Shown here: positions 43,691 through 51,669 of the stretch, piece after piece
How the letters are laid out: every line of letters begins with the position of its first letter
Position numbering within the stretch: the first letter of the stretch is position 1
Assembly: GCA_049997955.1 (NCBI GenBank)
Contig: JAEBDY010000010.1
Location: 366,885 to 430,884, forward strand
Length of the DNA: 64,000 bases
Source of the DNA: Umezawaea sp049997955
GTDB lineage: Bacteria > Actinomycetota > Actinomycetes > Mycobacteriales > Pseudonocardiaceae
Direction: 5' to 3'
Translations under genes and position numbers: made by a program
The notes under the pieces: generated by a model
Seen by the model: the letters and a program-made list of their open reading frames with translations, nothing else
Databases searched by the model: none
What the model was told of the DNA's origin: nothing

Positions 43691-44506
43691 TCAGGGCTTC
43701 CGGGCGACACCGCCGTAGATCACCGTGTTCATCTCCGAGGTGTCGGAGATGTCACCCCTGCCGAGCGGCCGCCACGCCGCGCACCCGACCAGACCGGGCT
43801 CGACCACCTCGAAGTCGCCGAACAGGGCCCGCACCTGCGCGTGCGGGCGCTCGGTGAGCCTGTCGGCGCTGCGGCTCTCCTCGATCAGGTCCGTCACCTC
43901 GGACAGGCGCTCGTCCTGCCCGTCCGCGGTGACGTGCGTGATCGCCAGGTGGCTGCCGGGGGCCAGCGCGTCGCGGTACCGCGCCACCAGCTTCCACGGG
44001 TCGTCGGAGTCCGGCACCCAGTGCAGCATCATCAGCATCAGCAGGCCGACGGGCTGGTCGAGGTCGAGCAGGCCGCGGGTCTCCTGGTGGTCCAGGATCG
44101 ACTCGGGGTCGCGCATGTCGGCGTGCACGACGGTGGCGAGGTCGTTGTCCGCCAGCATGAGTTCGCTGTGCGCCACCGCGACCGGGTCCTTGTCCACGTA
44201 CACGACCCGGCACTCCGGAAATTCGGCTTGGGCGACCTCGTGCACGTTGGCCACCGTCGGGATTCCGGAACCGATGTCGAGGAATTGCCTGATCCCCCGA
44301 TCGGTCATCAACCGGACGGCCCGACCGAGGAATGCCCTGTTCACGCGTGCCGCCGAACGCGCGTCCGGCATGACGCGCTCGACGTGCTCGGCCAGTGCGC
44401 GATCCACCGCGAAGTTGTGTGCGCCACCGAGCAGGAAATCATAAGTGCGCGCCATGCTCGGAACCGACATGTCGACGCTTTGCGGAATCCACTCCTGTTG
44501 GACCAC
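43691..44506 (-). CDS. SAM-dependent methyltransferase, SAV2177/DUF574 family (Methyltransf_19)
   Basis: A 271-residue methyltransferase of a family expanded in actinomycetes. The opening PSMARTYDFLLGGAHNFAVD is diagnostic (motif ARTYDFLLGGAHNFAVD), and the SAM motif is FLDIGSGIPT. The physiological substrate of the family is not known. The start is GTG at 44506 with AAGGAGGA upstream. It is divergent from the P450. Confidence 0.92.
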   Translation of the reverse strand: MVQQEWIPQSVDMSVPSMARTYDFLLGGAHNFAVDRALAEHVERVMPDARSAARVNRAFLGRAVRLMTDRGIRQFLDIGSGIPTVANVHEVAQAEFPECRVVYVDKDPVAVAHSELMLADNDLATVVHADMRDPESILDHQETRGLLDLDQPVGLLMLMMLHWVPDSDDPWKLVARYRDALAPGSHLAITHVTADGQDERLSEVTDLIEESRSADRLTERPHAQVRALFGDFEVVEPGLVGCAAWRPLGRGDISDTSEMNTVIYGGVARKP

Positions 44507-44664
44507 CGACGGTCCTCCTTCGCCTGAGTGATGCCATCCTAGCGACCGACAGGCGGAGCCCGTTACCCCGCCAAACTGGTCGAGACCACCTGATCGGACG
44601 CTGCCGCTTTACCCTGAATGGCCTTTATCGTGGCACATCCCCTAGATTTAGGCGAGGAGCGGAT

Positions 44665-45987
44665 ATGTCCGTCCCGGTGGCTCCGGGCCGACTTCCCCTG
44701 ATCGGTCACACCTTGCGGATGTTGCGACAGCGGGACAAGTTCACCGCACATTTGCGGAATTGTGGGGACATCGTCCGGATCGATCTCGGAACGATGCACA
44801 CCTATTTCGTGACGAATCCTCGACTGGTCCACGAACTACTGGTCCAGAAGGGAGCTTCATTCAGGAAAGGCGCATTGTTCGACAAGTTCCAACCGGTCTT
44901 CGGCAACGGCCTGGCCACGTCGAACGGCACGTTCCACCGCCGCCAGCGCCGGATGGTGCGCCCCGCCTTCCACGGGGAGCGCATCGACCTCTACGCCCGG
45001 ACCATGGCGCGCGCGGCGGCCGACCTGACGGCGACGTGGCGCCCCGGCCGGGTGCGCGTGCTCGAGGAGGACACCCAGGCGCTCGCCGTCACCATCGTGG
45101 GCGAGTCGCTGTTCTCCACCCGGATGGGTGAAAGCGCGATCGAGGAGGTGCGCCGGTCCATCTTCACCGTGCTCAAGCACGGCATGGTCCGCGCCCTGGC
45201 GCCCTCGTTCGTCGAGAAGCTGCCCCTGCGCGCCAACCGCGAGTTCGACGAGGCCATCCGGCGCCTGCGCGCGATCGTGCTCGACGTCGTGCGCGGGTGG
45301 CGGGAGGACGGCGTCGACCGGGGAGACCTGCTGTCGATGCTGCTCATGGCACAGGACGCGGACACCGGCACGGGCATGTCCGACGCGCAGGTCCACGACG
45401 AGGTCATGACGCTGCTCGTCGGCGGCATCGAGACCACCGCGCTGGCGTTGGCCTGGACGTTCCACGAACTCGGCAGGCACCCGGAGGTCGAGCGCCGCGT
45501 CCACGCCGAGGTGGACGAGGTGCTGGGCGGCCGGGCGGCCACGTTCGCCGACACCGGGAACCTGGTCTACCTCAACCAGGTCGTCGACGAGGTGCTGCGG
45601 ATGTACCCGATCTGGTTCCTGATGCGGCGCGCCCTGGCGCCGGTCGAGCTGGGCGGCGTAGTGCTGCCCGAGGGCGCCGAGGTGATCTTCAGCCCGCACG
45701 CCCTGCACCACGACCCGGCGTCGTTCGAGGAACCCCACCGCTTCGACCCCGACCGCTGGTCGCCCGACCGCGCCGCGACGATCCCCAAGGGCGCGTTCGT
45801 CCCGTTCGGCGCGGGCTCGCGCCAGTGCGTCGGGAACCTGTTCGCACGGGCCGAGATCGTCATCACCGCGGCCACCGTCGCGGCGCGGTGGCGGCTGGTC
45901 CCCGTGCCGGGCAAGCCCGTTCGCGTCAAGTTCACGTCCGCCGCGTACCCCAGCCGCATGCTGATGACCGCGGTTCCCCGAATCTGA
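44665..45987 (+). CDS. Cytochrome P450
   Basis: A 440-residue P450. The I-helix is GGIETTAL (253-260), the K-helix ExxR is Glu309-Val-Leu-Arg312, and the heme loop FGAGSRQCVG has Cys388. Early residues (PGRLPLIGHTLRML) and overall layout resemble bacterial terpene-oxidising P450s such as pentalenene oxygenase. No terpene synthase, ferredoxin or reductase is adjacent, so the substrate is unknown. ATG at 44665 follows GAGGAG. A secreted hydrolase follows 14 bases later, probably in one transcript. Confidence 0.92.
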   Translation: MSVPVAPGRLPLIGHTLRMLRQRDKFTAHLRNCGDIVRIDLGTMHTYFVTNPRLVHELLVQKGASFRKGALFDKFQPVFGNGLATSNGTFHRRQRRMVRPAFHGERIDLYARTMARAAADLTATWRPGRVRVLEEDTQALAVTIVGESLFSTRMGESAIEEVRRSIFTVLKHGMVRALAPSFVEKLPLRANREFDEAIRRLRAIVLDVVRGWREDGVDRGDLLSMLLMAQDADTGTGMSDAQVHDEVMTLLVGGIETTALALAWTFHELGRHPEVERRVHAEVDEVLGGRAATFADTGNLVYLNQVVDEVLRMYPIWFLMRRALAPVELGGVVLPEGAEVIFSPHALHHDPASFEEPHRFDPDRWSPDRAATIPKGAFVPFGAGSRQCVGNLFARAEIVITAATVAARWRLVPVPGKPVRVKFTSAAYPSRMLMTAVPRI

Positions 45988-46001
45988 GTTGGAGTTCTTC
46001 C

Positions 46002-47012
46002 GTGGGTTGGTCGTTGTTGAGCCGTTCCAGTGCTGCCCTGCTGCTCGCCGTCGGGGTCGGTCTCGCGCCCGGCGCGTCCGCCGCGACGGCGCAGACCACG
46101 TGCGAGGACGTGCGGGTGCCGGTGACCGTGGGTCTGGTGGCGCAGTCGATGTACGGCAGGCTGTGCGTGCCGCCGGGTGCGACGACGGTGCAGGTGCTGG
46201 TGCCGGGTGGCACGTACACCAGCGCCTACTGGGACATCGGCTACGCCCCGGAGACCCGGTCGTACCGGCAGGCCGTGAACAGGGCCGGGATCGCCACCAT
46301 GGCCGTCGACCGGCTCGGCAGCGGGCGCAGCTCCAAGGCGTTGAGCGCGCTGATCACCGTGTCCGCCAACGCCAAGGCGGTGCACGAGGTGGTCAGGTCG
46401 CTGCGGCCCCGGTTCGCCGAGGTGGTGCTCGTCGGCCACTCGATCGGCTCCGCCGTGGCCACGACGGAGGCGGTCACGTACCGCGACGTGGACGGCGTGG
46501 TGATCACCGGGCTCTCCCACCAGATCAACCTGCCGGGCGCCGTGCCCGTGTTCACCACCCTGGTCCCCACCGTGCTGGACCCCGTGTTGCGGAACCGCGG
46601 CCTCAACCTCGGCTACCTGACGACCATCGCGGGCACCCGCTACTCCTCGTTCCACACCCCCGGCGCGACGGAGCCGGGCGCGCTCGCCTTCGACGAGGCC
46701 ACCAAGGACGTCGTCACGCCCACGGAGACGGTGGGCACCGTGCTGGTCGGCAGCCTCATCCCGCTGTCGCGGCGGATCACCGTGCCGGTCATGCTCGTCA
46801 TGGGCGGCGGCGACGGGAACTTCTGCGGCCCGCCGCTCGGCGCGGACTGCTCGTCGAACGAAGCGCTGCGGGTGTCGGAGGGGCGGTTCTACGCGCCGGA
46901 AGCCCGGTTGCGCGCCCACGTCGTCCCCGGTTACGGGCACTCGCTCAACTTCTCCGCGAACGCGCCGGACTACCACCGGGCGGTCGTCGAGTGGACCAAC
47001 GGGATCGGCTGA
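46002..47012 (+). CDS. Secreted alpha/beta hydrolase (lipase-like)
   Basis: A 336-residue exported hydrolase. The signal peptide ends near Ala-Ser-Ala (about residue 27). The fold carries GGTYTSAYWDI (oxyanion loop), nucleophile Ser147 in GHSIGSA and the terminal His in GYGHSLNF. It resembles actinobacterial secreted lipase/acyltransferase-like proteins. GTG at 46002 with GGAG upstream, 14 bases after the P450. The pairing suggests ester cleavage or acyl transfer on the P450 product, or a chance neighbour. Confidence 0.85.
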   Translation: MGWSLLSRSSAALLLAVGVGLAPGASAATAQTTCEDVRVPVTVGLVAQSMYGRLCVPPGATTVQVLVPGGTYTSAYWDIGYAPETRSYRQAVNRAGIATMAVDRLGSGRSSKALSALITVSANAKAVHEVVRSLRPRFAEVVLVGHSIGSAVATTEAVTYRDVDGVVITGLSHQINLPGAVPVFTTLVPTVLDPVLRNRGLNLGYLTTIAGTRYSSFHTPGATEPGALAFDEATKDVVTPTETVGTVLVGSLIPLSRRITVPVMLVMGGGDGNFCGPPLGADCSSNEALRVSEGRFYAPEARLRAHVVPGYGHSLNFSANAPDYHRAVVEWTNGIG

Positions 47013-47017
47013 TCACC

Positions 47018-47061
47018 CGGGCGTGGTCCACGGCGGGACTCCTCGCCGTGGACCACGCCCG
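47018..47061. terminator. Strong bidirectional terminator between hydrolase and XRE genes
   Basis: An 18-bp perfect stem (CGGGCGTGGTCCACGGCG and complement) with an 8-nt loop, exactly filling the gap between the two convergent stops. Confidence 0.85.
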
Positions 47062-47328
47062 TCAGCCGGTCTTCTCCAGATCGACGTGCGTGAGGCAGAT
47101 GTGCGCGAGGTCGTCGAGCGGAACGGCGAGGGTGCGGGCGAGTGCGACGATCGTGCTGAACGCCGGGGTCGCCAACCTCCCGGTCTCGATCTTGCGAAGC
47201 GTCTCGGGCGAGATCGACGCCGACTGCGCCACCTCGACGAGCGTGCGCCCTCCCCTCGCCTGGCGCAGGTAGGCGCCCAGCCGCTTGCCTGCGGCGAGCT
47301 GGTCCGAGGTCAGCGGGAGTCTTACCAC
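47062..47328 (-). CDS. Small XRE-family helix-turn-helix regulator
   Basis: An 88-residue protein that is essentially one HTH_3 domain (TLVEVAQSASISPETLRKIETG). It starts with GTG at 47328. It is divergent from a methionine aminopeptidase, and two AT-rich palindromes lie in the 92-base gap. The regulator most likely binds both and controls itself and the peptidase gene. Confidence 0.9.
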   Translation of the reverse strand: MVRLPLTSDQLAAGKRLGAYLRQARGGRTLVEVAQSASISPETLRKIETGRLATPAFSTIVALARTLAVPLDDLAHICLTHVDLEKTG

Positions 47329-47347
47329 GCCGGCAGTCTACCGGCAC

Positions 47348-47363
47348 CGGTATGAAAATACCG
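47348..47363. promoter_or_regulatory. Operator 1 of the XRE/methionine aminopeptidase pair
   Basis: CGGTAT-GAAA-ATACCG is a perfect 6-4-6 inverted repeat. Its half-site GGTAT recurs in the second palindrome 31 bases away centre to centre (about three helical turns), so both sites lie on the same DNA face. Confidence 0.75.
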
Positions 47364-47379
47364 ACAGATCCTCTAGAGT

Positions 47380-47393
47380 GGTATTTTAATACC
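47380..47393. promoter_or_regulatory. Operator 2 of the XRE/methionine aminopeptidase pair
   Basis: GGTATT-TT-AATACC is a perfect palindrome sharing GGTAT half-sites with operator 1. It probably overlaps the -10 of the aminopeptidase promoter (TATTTT), which fits repression. It precedes the aminopeptidase start at 47421 by 27 bases. Confidence 0.75.
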
Positions 47394-47420
47394 GAACCCG
47401 CTCAGCCAGGAGGACCGTCA

Positions 47421-48209
47421 GTGCTGGAACTGAAGACCCCGCAGGAGATCGCGGCGATGGGTGTCACCGGCGCGTTCATCGCCGACCTGCTCGACGACCT
47501 CGCCCACCGCGTCCAGCCCGGCGTGAACCTGCTCGACCTCGAACACCGCGCCCGCCACCTGATCGAGGAGCGAGGCGCCCAGTCCTGCTACTGGGACTAC
47601 TCCCCGTCCTTCGGCCGCGGCCCGTTCCGCAACGTCATCTGCCTGTCGGTCAACGACGCCGTGCTGCACGGCCTGCCGCACGACTACGCGCTGCGCGACG
47701 GCGACCTGCTGACCCTGGACATCGCCGTGTCGATCGACGGGTGGGTGGCCGACTCCGCGCGGAGCCTGATCGTCGGCGTCCCGCGCGCCGAGGACGAGCA
47801 CCTCATCGAAGCCACGGAGAAGGCCCTGGTGGCAGGGATCGCCGCCGCCCTGCCGGGCAACCGGCTCGGCGACATCTCCGCGGCGATCGGCGGGGTCGCG
47901 GACGACTACGGGTACTCGGTCAACACCGAGTTCGGCGGCCACGGCCTCGGCCGCACCATGCACGAGGACCCGCACGTGTCCAACAGGGGCCGCGCCGGAC
48001 GCGGGCTCATCCTGCGGCCGGGACTGACCCTGGCGATCGAACCCTGGTTCGCCCGCACCACCGACAAGATCGTCTACGACCCCGACGGCTGGACCATCCG
48101 CTCGGCGGACGGCTCCCGCACCGCGCACAGCGAACACACGATCGCCGTCACCGAAGGCGACCCGCTCGTGCTGACGGCGTCGAAGCGCATCGCGGCACCC
48201 ACCGGCTGA
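47421..48209 (+). CDS. map: Methionine aminopeptidase, type I (additional copy)
   Basis: Removes N-terminal methionine from nascent proteins; 262 residues. All five metal ligands are present: Asp100, Asp111, His174, Glu207 and Glu238; the substrate-binding His83 is in VLHGLP. GTG at 47421 has AGGAGGA 7 bases upstream and gives the normal VLELKTPQEIAAM start. The in-frame ATG at 47352 lies inside operator 1 and is rejected. A dedicated regulator suggests a conditionally expressed copy rather than the housekeeping one. Confidence 0.92.
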   Translation: MLELKTPQEIAAMGVTGAFIADLLDDLAHRVQPGVNLLDLEHRARHLIEERGAQSCYWDYSPSFGRGPFRNVICLSVNDAVLHGLPHDYALRDGDLLTLDIAVSIDGWVADSARSLIVGVPRAEDEHLIEATEKALVAGIAAALPGNRLGDISAAIGGVADDYGYSVNTEFGGHGLGRTMHEDPHVSNRGRAGRGLILRPGLTLAIEPWFARTTDKIVYDPDGWTIRSADGSRTAHSEHTIAVTEGDPLVLTASKRIAAPTG

Positions 48210-48284
48210 CCAGAGCCACCATGCGGCGCCACACGCACCCGCGTCCGCAGGTGGGCCGCGAACCAGTCACCGCCTGTCCCGCCG

Positions 48285-49052
48285 TCAGGACGGGGTGAGA
48301 GTCGGTTCGATCCAGGCCGCGCCGACGGTCACGCAGGTGGCGGTCGAGACCTGCAGGGTCAACCGCCGCCCACCGACGACGGCGATCCGGATGTCCTCGG
48401 TGCGCGCGACCGGAAGGGGTTCGTTCGCGACGACCACGCCGTCGACGAGCACCTCGAACGTCACCGGCCCCGCGTTCGCGGGCTTGTCCTTCACCCCGAC
48501 GCGGGTGGTGAAGGTCCGGTAGGCGCCCCCGAGGTCGTAGGTCTCCGCGAGCGGGGCGCCATCGCAGGAGATGAAGGCGGTCTTGGCTTCGACGTCGGGC
48601 ACTTCGTCGACCACGACGAAGTCGTCGCGGAACACGGGGTCGCCGATCGACTTGAGCGCGGACAGCGAACCCGGCCTGCGCGGGGCGGGCGTGGTGGGTG
48701 GTGACCCGGTCGTGGTCGGCGTGCCGGGTGGCGCGGACGTCGCGGACTTGGGCTGAGGCGCAGGGGCCGACGTCGAGGGCTCCGCGCGGAACCACTCCGG
48801 GTTACCGGTGACCACCGCCGTCGCCGCGGCGACGGCGACCACCGCGATGCTCGCCACGACCAGAGCCTGCCGTTGAAGCCCGCCGCGGCCGGCGGGTGGA
48901 CCACCGGGGTCCGGGGCCACAGCGGGCGCGGCGGCCAGGGTGGACGTGTAGTGGACCGTCATCGATCCGATGTGACCGGCCTGCACCACGTTCCCGGTCA
49001 CTTCCTGGACCTGGTTCGCCGTTGACCGGTCGTCCGGGACTTCCTCACTCAC
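48285..49052 (-). CDS. Membrane protein with RHIM/PP-like motif and NPCBM domain
   Basis: About 255 residues. Residues 13-35 (GNVVQAGHIGSMTVHY core) match the short RHIM-like/PP amyloid-signalling motifs common in actinobacterial sensor proteins. A transmembrane helix spans 63-82. A Pro/Thr/Ser-rich linker follows, then an extracellular C-terminal NPCBM (galactose-binding-like) domain from about 135. The topology puts the motif inside and the carbohydrate-binding module outside. GTG at 49052 is chosen; ATG at 49094 would add 14 residues. Function unknown. Confidence 0.72.
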   Translation of the reverse strand: MSEEVPDDRSTANQVQEVTGNVVQAGHIGSMTVHYTSTLAAAPAVAPDPGGPPAGRGGLQRQALVVASIAVVAVAAATAVVTGNPEWFRAEPSTSAPAPQPKSATSAPPGTPTTTGSPPTTPAPRRPGSLSALKSIGDPVFRDDFVVVDEVPDVEAKTAFISCDGAPLAETYDLGGAYRTFTTRVGVKDKPANAGPVTFEVLVDGVVVANEPLPVARTEDIRIAVVGGRRLTLQVSTATCVTVGAAWIEPTLTPS

Positions 49053-49256
49053 CGGCCACATCCTGGACCACGCCCCGAACCCCCACCGCGACATGCCCGC
49101 ACATCACCCGCTTGGCCCAATCGGCGCACACGTGCCGCCTGCCTGGTCGCTCTGACCGGATGACGAACGGTCGCTTCGGAAAAGGTCCTCGGGATGTCGA
49201 TTCCGCGCTCCCTCGTTCGACGTACGGGTGTCAGGCCCTTCGACCACGGAGACACC

Positions 49257-49877
49257 ATGAGCACCATCGCGATCAACTGCTTCGTCACCCTCGACGGCGT
49301 CGGCCAGGGCCCTGGCGGTCCGAACGAGGACCGGGACGGTGGTTTCGAGCACGGCGGCTGGCAGGTGCCGCACTTCACCGAGCAGCTGGGCGAGATCGTC
49401 GGCGCGTGGCACGGCGGGATCGGCGGGTTGCTGCTGGGCCGCAGGACCTACGAGATCTTCGCCGCGCACTGGCCGCACATCCCCGCCGACCACGACCACG
49501 CGGCCATGGCGAAGATCCTCAACGACGCGCCCAAGTTCGTCGCGTCCCGCACCCTCGACGCGCTGGGCTGGCGGAACAGCACGCTGCTGGGCGCCGACGT
49601 CCCGGCCGCCGTCGCGGAGTTGAAGGAGCGGGACCTCGGGGAGCTGCTGGTCATCGGCAGCCTCGACCTGGCCCAGACCCTGATCCGCCACGACCTCGTC
49701 GACGAGTACCGGCTGACCGTGTTCCCCGTCGTGCTGGGCACCGGCAAACGCCTGTTCGGCGATGGCGCCGTCCCCACCGGCCTCGAACTGGTCTCGACGC
49801 GGACCACCGACGCCGGCGTCGTCGCCGGCGTGTACCGGCCGGTCGGCAAGCCGACCTACGGCTCCTTCGAGTCGTAG
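49257..49877 (+). CDS. Dihydrofolate reductase-like (RibD C-terminal domain) protein
   Basis: A 206-residue RibD_C/DHFR-fold protein with NCFVTLDGVGQGPGG at the start, LLLGRRTYEIFAAHWP in the middle and VFPVVLGTGKRLFGDG at the end. It is a divergent paralogue of the gene at 35176-35733. The substrate is unknown. ATG at 49257; the upstream context shows no strong Shine-Dalgarno site. A terminator follows directly. Confidence 0.88.
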   Translation: MSTIAINCFVTLDGVGQGPGGPNEDRDGGFEHGGWQVPHFTEQLGEIVGAWHGGIGGLLLGRRTYEIFAAHWPHIPADHDHAAMAKILNDAPKFVASRTLDALGWRNSTLLGADVPAAVAELKERDLGELLVIGSLDLAQTLIRHDLVDEYRLTVFPVVLGTGKRLFGDGAVPTGLELVSTRTTDAGVVAGVYRPVGKPTYGSFES

Positions 49878-49885
49878 CGGAAAGC

Positions 49886-49920
49886 GTGACGTGGGGCTGC
49901 GCCGGGCAACCCCACGTCAC
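49886..49920. terminator. Bidirectional hairpin terminator between reductase and STAS genes
   Basis: A perfect 11-bp stem GTGACGTGGGG/CCCCACGTCAC with a 13-nt loop, in the short gap between the convergent stops. Confidence 0.75.
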
Positions 49921-49933
49921 CGCCGGACGAGCC

Positions 49934-50311
49934 TCAGGACGAGGCGGCCAGCGCCTCCGGCACGTTCTGGTACAGCTCCAGCGTCTGGTCGAGCATCGTC
50001 GCCCGCAACGCGCGCAACGGGTTGCGGGACGGGGCCACCACCCGGAGCGGTGTGCCCTGGCGAACTCCGATCTGGTGGTACTGCACCAGCAGCGACAGGC
50101 CGACCGAGGCGAGGAAGTCGACCGCTGTCAGGTCGACCACCACCGGACCCCGACTCGCCGCGGCGTCGGTGAACGCCGCGGCGAGCTGCTCGCCGACCGC
50201 GGGAGCGGTGTGGGAATCGACTTGCCCGGACACGCGCACGACGACGGCGTCGCCGCTCGCTTCGCGCTCGGCCTGCACTGGTTCGGTCTGACGACCATCG
50301 CCGATCGACAC
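49934..50311 (-). CDS. STAS-domain anti-sigma factor antagonist (SpoIIAA/RsbV-like)
   Basis: A 125-residue STAS protein. The phosphorylatable serine is Ser69 in VDFLASVGL. Family members are phosphorylated by anti-sigma kinases and, when dephosphorylated, sequester them. GTG at 50311 has GGGAGG 5 bases upstream and is preferred over a longer GTG start 33 bases away. No sigma factor is adjacent; possible partners are the two histidine-kinase-like ATPases near 58-59 kb. Confidence 0.88.
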   Translation of the reverse strand: MSIGDGRQTEPVQAEREASGDAVVVRVSGQVDSHTAPAVGEQLAAAFTDAAASRGPVVVDLTAVDFLASVGLSLLVQYHQIGVRQGTPLRVVAPSRNPLRALRATMLDQTLELYQNVPEALAASS

Positions 50312-50369
50312 GTGGCCTCCCTGACGCCCGTTGGCTCTGCTCACCGCAAACCTAGCCGCTCCGCACCGG

Positions 50370-51446
50370 TCAGGGGCTGGTGCAGGTCACCGTCGGCAGC
50401 GAGTTCGTGCCGGAGTAGCTGACCGTGAAGCCGAAGGTCACCGACCCCTCGGGTTGGATCGTGCGGTTCCAGTCCACGTTCTTCACGACCACCTCCGAGC
50501 CGGAGCCGGAACGCACGCCGTTCCAGACGCTGTCGACCGTCTGACCGTTGGCGTAGTTCCACCTCGCGGTCCAGCCGTTGTACGCGCTGGCGCTGTGGTT
50601 CATGATCTCGACCTCGCCCTGGAAACCGCCCTGCCAGGCGCTGCTGATCTTGTAGATCGCCATGCAGTGCGCGTCGCCGGGCGGCTCCTGGGCAGAGGTG
50701 GTGGTGGTCGTCGTCGGGCCGCCTCCACCCCCGCCGTCGCCGACACCGGTCACCTCGCCGTTGCCGCCGTCGAAGACCACGTCGGAGCAGTTGTAGAAGG
50801 TCTCCTGGCTGTCCGATCGGGTCCACACCGAGTAGACGAGGTGCCTGCCCGACTTGCCGGAGGGCAGTGTGGCGTTCCAGTTGTACTGGCCCTCGACCGT
50901 GCCGACCTGGCCGACGCGCGCCGGGTCCTTGACGCTCGCGAAGGGCGTGCTCTCCAGGTCGTCCCACGCCAGCGCGCGGGTCGGGCTCCAGCTGTCCTTG
51001 GTGATGTACAGGTGGAACGTGCCGGGGTGCGCGGCCCACGCGTTGTACGCCCAGGCGAAGTTCGAGCCGGACGTCAGGTGCGTCACCGGGTAGTCGCTCC
51101 TGGCGATGTCGAACCCGGAGTAGGTCGGGTTGCCCCCGCTGCACAACTTGCCGTCGGGGATGAAACCGCGGGTGCGGCCACCGCCGTCGGAGCGGAGCAC
51201 GCCGAACCAGTTGTAGAGCGCGTTGTCACCGCCCGAGGACACCGCGGCGCCGCACGCGGGGTTCTTCGGCGCGATGTTGCCCTGCGGCGTCAGACCGTCG
51301 CGCCAGCACAGGAAGGTCCGGCTGCCCGGTTTCATCATGGCGCCGTGGGCTGACGCGGTAGTCGGGTTGATCACGTTCACGAGCACGGCGATCAGCACAC
51401 CGGTGACACCGGCCGCGGCCAGCGCGATCCATCGTCGGGCCGTCAC
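50370..51446 (-). CDS. Secreted AA10 lytic polysaccharide monooxygenase with CBM2
   Basis: A copper enzyme that oxidatively cleaves cellulose or chitin; 358 residues. After signal cleavage the mature protein begins at His34 (AHGAMM), which forms the histidine brace with His140 (NAWAAHPG); axial Phe225 is in CSDVVF. A Gly/Thr linker (about 235-256) leads to a C-terminal CBM2 binding module with flanking Cys residues. GTG at 51446 with AGGAGGTGGA upstream. The CebR-type box upstream ties it to cellulose utilisation. Confidence 0.95.
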   Translation of the reverse strand: MTARRWIALAAAGVTGVLIAVLVNVINPTTASAHGAMMKPGSRTFLCWRDGLTPQGNIAPKNPACGAAVSSGGDNALYNWFGVLRSDGGGRTRGFIPDGKLCSGGNPTYSGFDIARSDYPVTHLTSGSNFAWAYNAWAAHPGTFHLYITKDSWSPTRALAWDDLESTPFASVKDPARVGQVGTVEGQYNWNATLPSGKSGRHLVYSVWTRSDSQETFYNCSDVVFDGGNGEVTGVGDGGGGGGPTTTTTTSAQEPPGDAHCMAIYKISSAWQGGFQGEVEIMNHSASAYNGWTARWNYANGQTVDSVWNGVRSGSGSEVVVKNVDWNRTIQPEGSVTFGFTVSYSGTNSLPTVTCTSP

Positions 51447-51472
51447 GTCGTCCACCTCCTCTTTGAGGTTTC

Positions 51473-51486
51473 TGGGAACGCTCCCA
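51473..51486. promoter_or_regulatory. CebR-type operator upstream of the AA10 gene
   Basis: TGGGAACGCTCCCA differs at one base from the 14-bp palindrome TGGGAGCGCTCCCA bound by the cellulose-utilisation repressor CebR in Streptomyces. It lies 27 bases before the LPMO start codon, where bound repressor would block transcription until cellobiose appears. No cebR gene is in this window. Confidence 0.85.
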
Positions 51487-51626
51487 GACATGTCCGACTG
51501 TAACGGCCATCACACCTCTGCGTGAACACCCAACTACGCATTGCGTCCACTCGGACCATCCGCGCGGACGATCTCGTTCCGCCCCAGGGCTGAAGGCGAG
51601 GTCGCTACCGGTGGCGCGGAACCGGA

Positions 51627-51662
51627 GGTCGCCATCGCCGCCGCAGGGCGGCGATGGCGACC
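51627..51662 (-). terminator. Hairpin terminator of the winged-helix gene at 51.7 kb
   Basis: A perfect 16-bp stem (GGTCGCCATCGCCGCC and complement) with a 4-nt loop, 7 bases past the gene's stop on the minus strand. Confidence 0.8.
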
Positions 51663-51669
51663 GCTCCGT

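Noticed and set aside
47352..47420. ATG at 47352 as the methionine aminopeptidase start
   Set aside because: It lies within a palindromic operator and has no ribosome-binding site; GTG at 47421 has AGGAGGA and gives the conserved family N-terminus.
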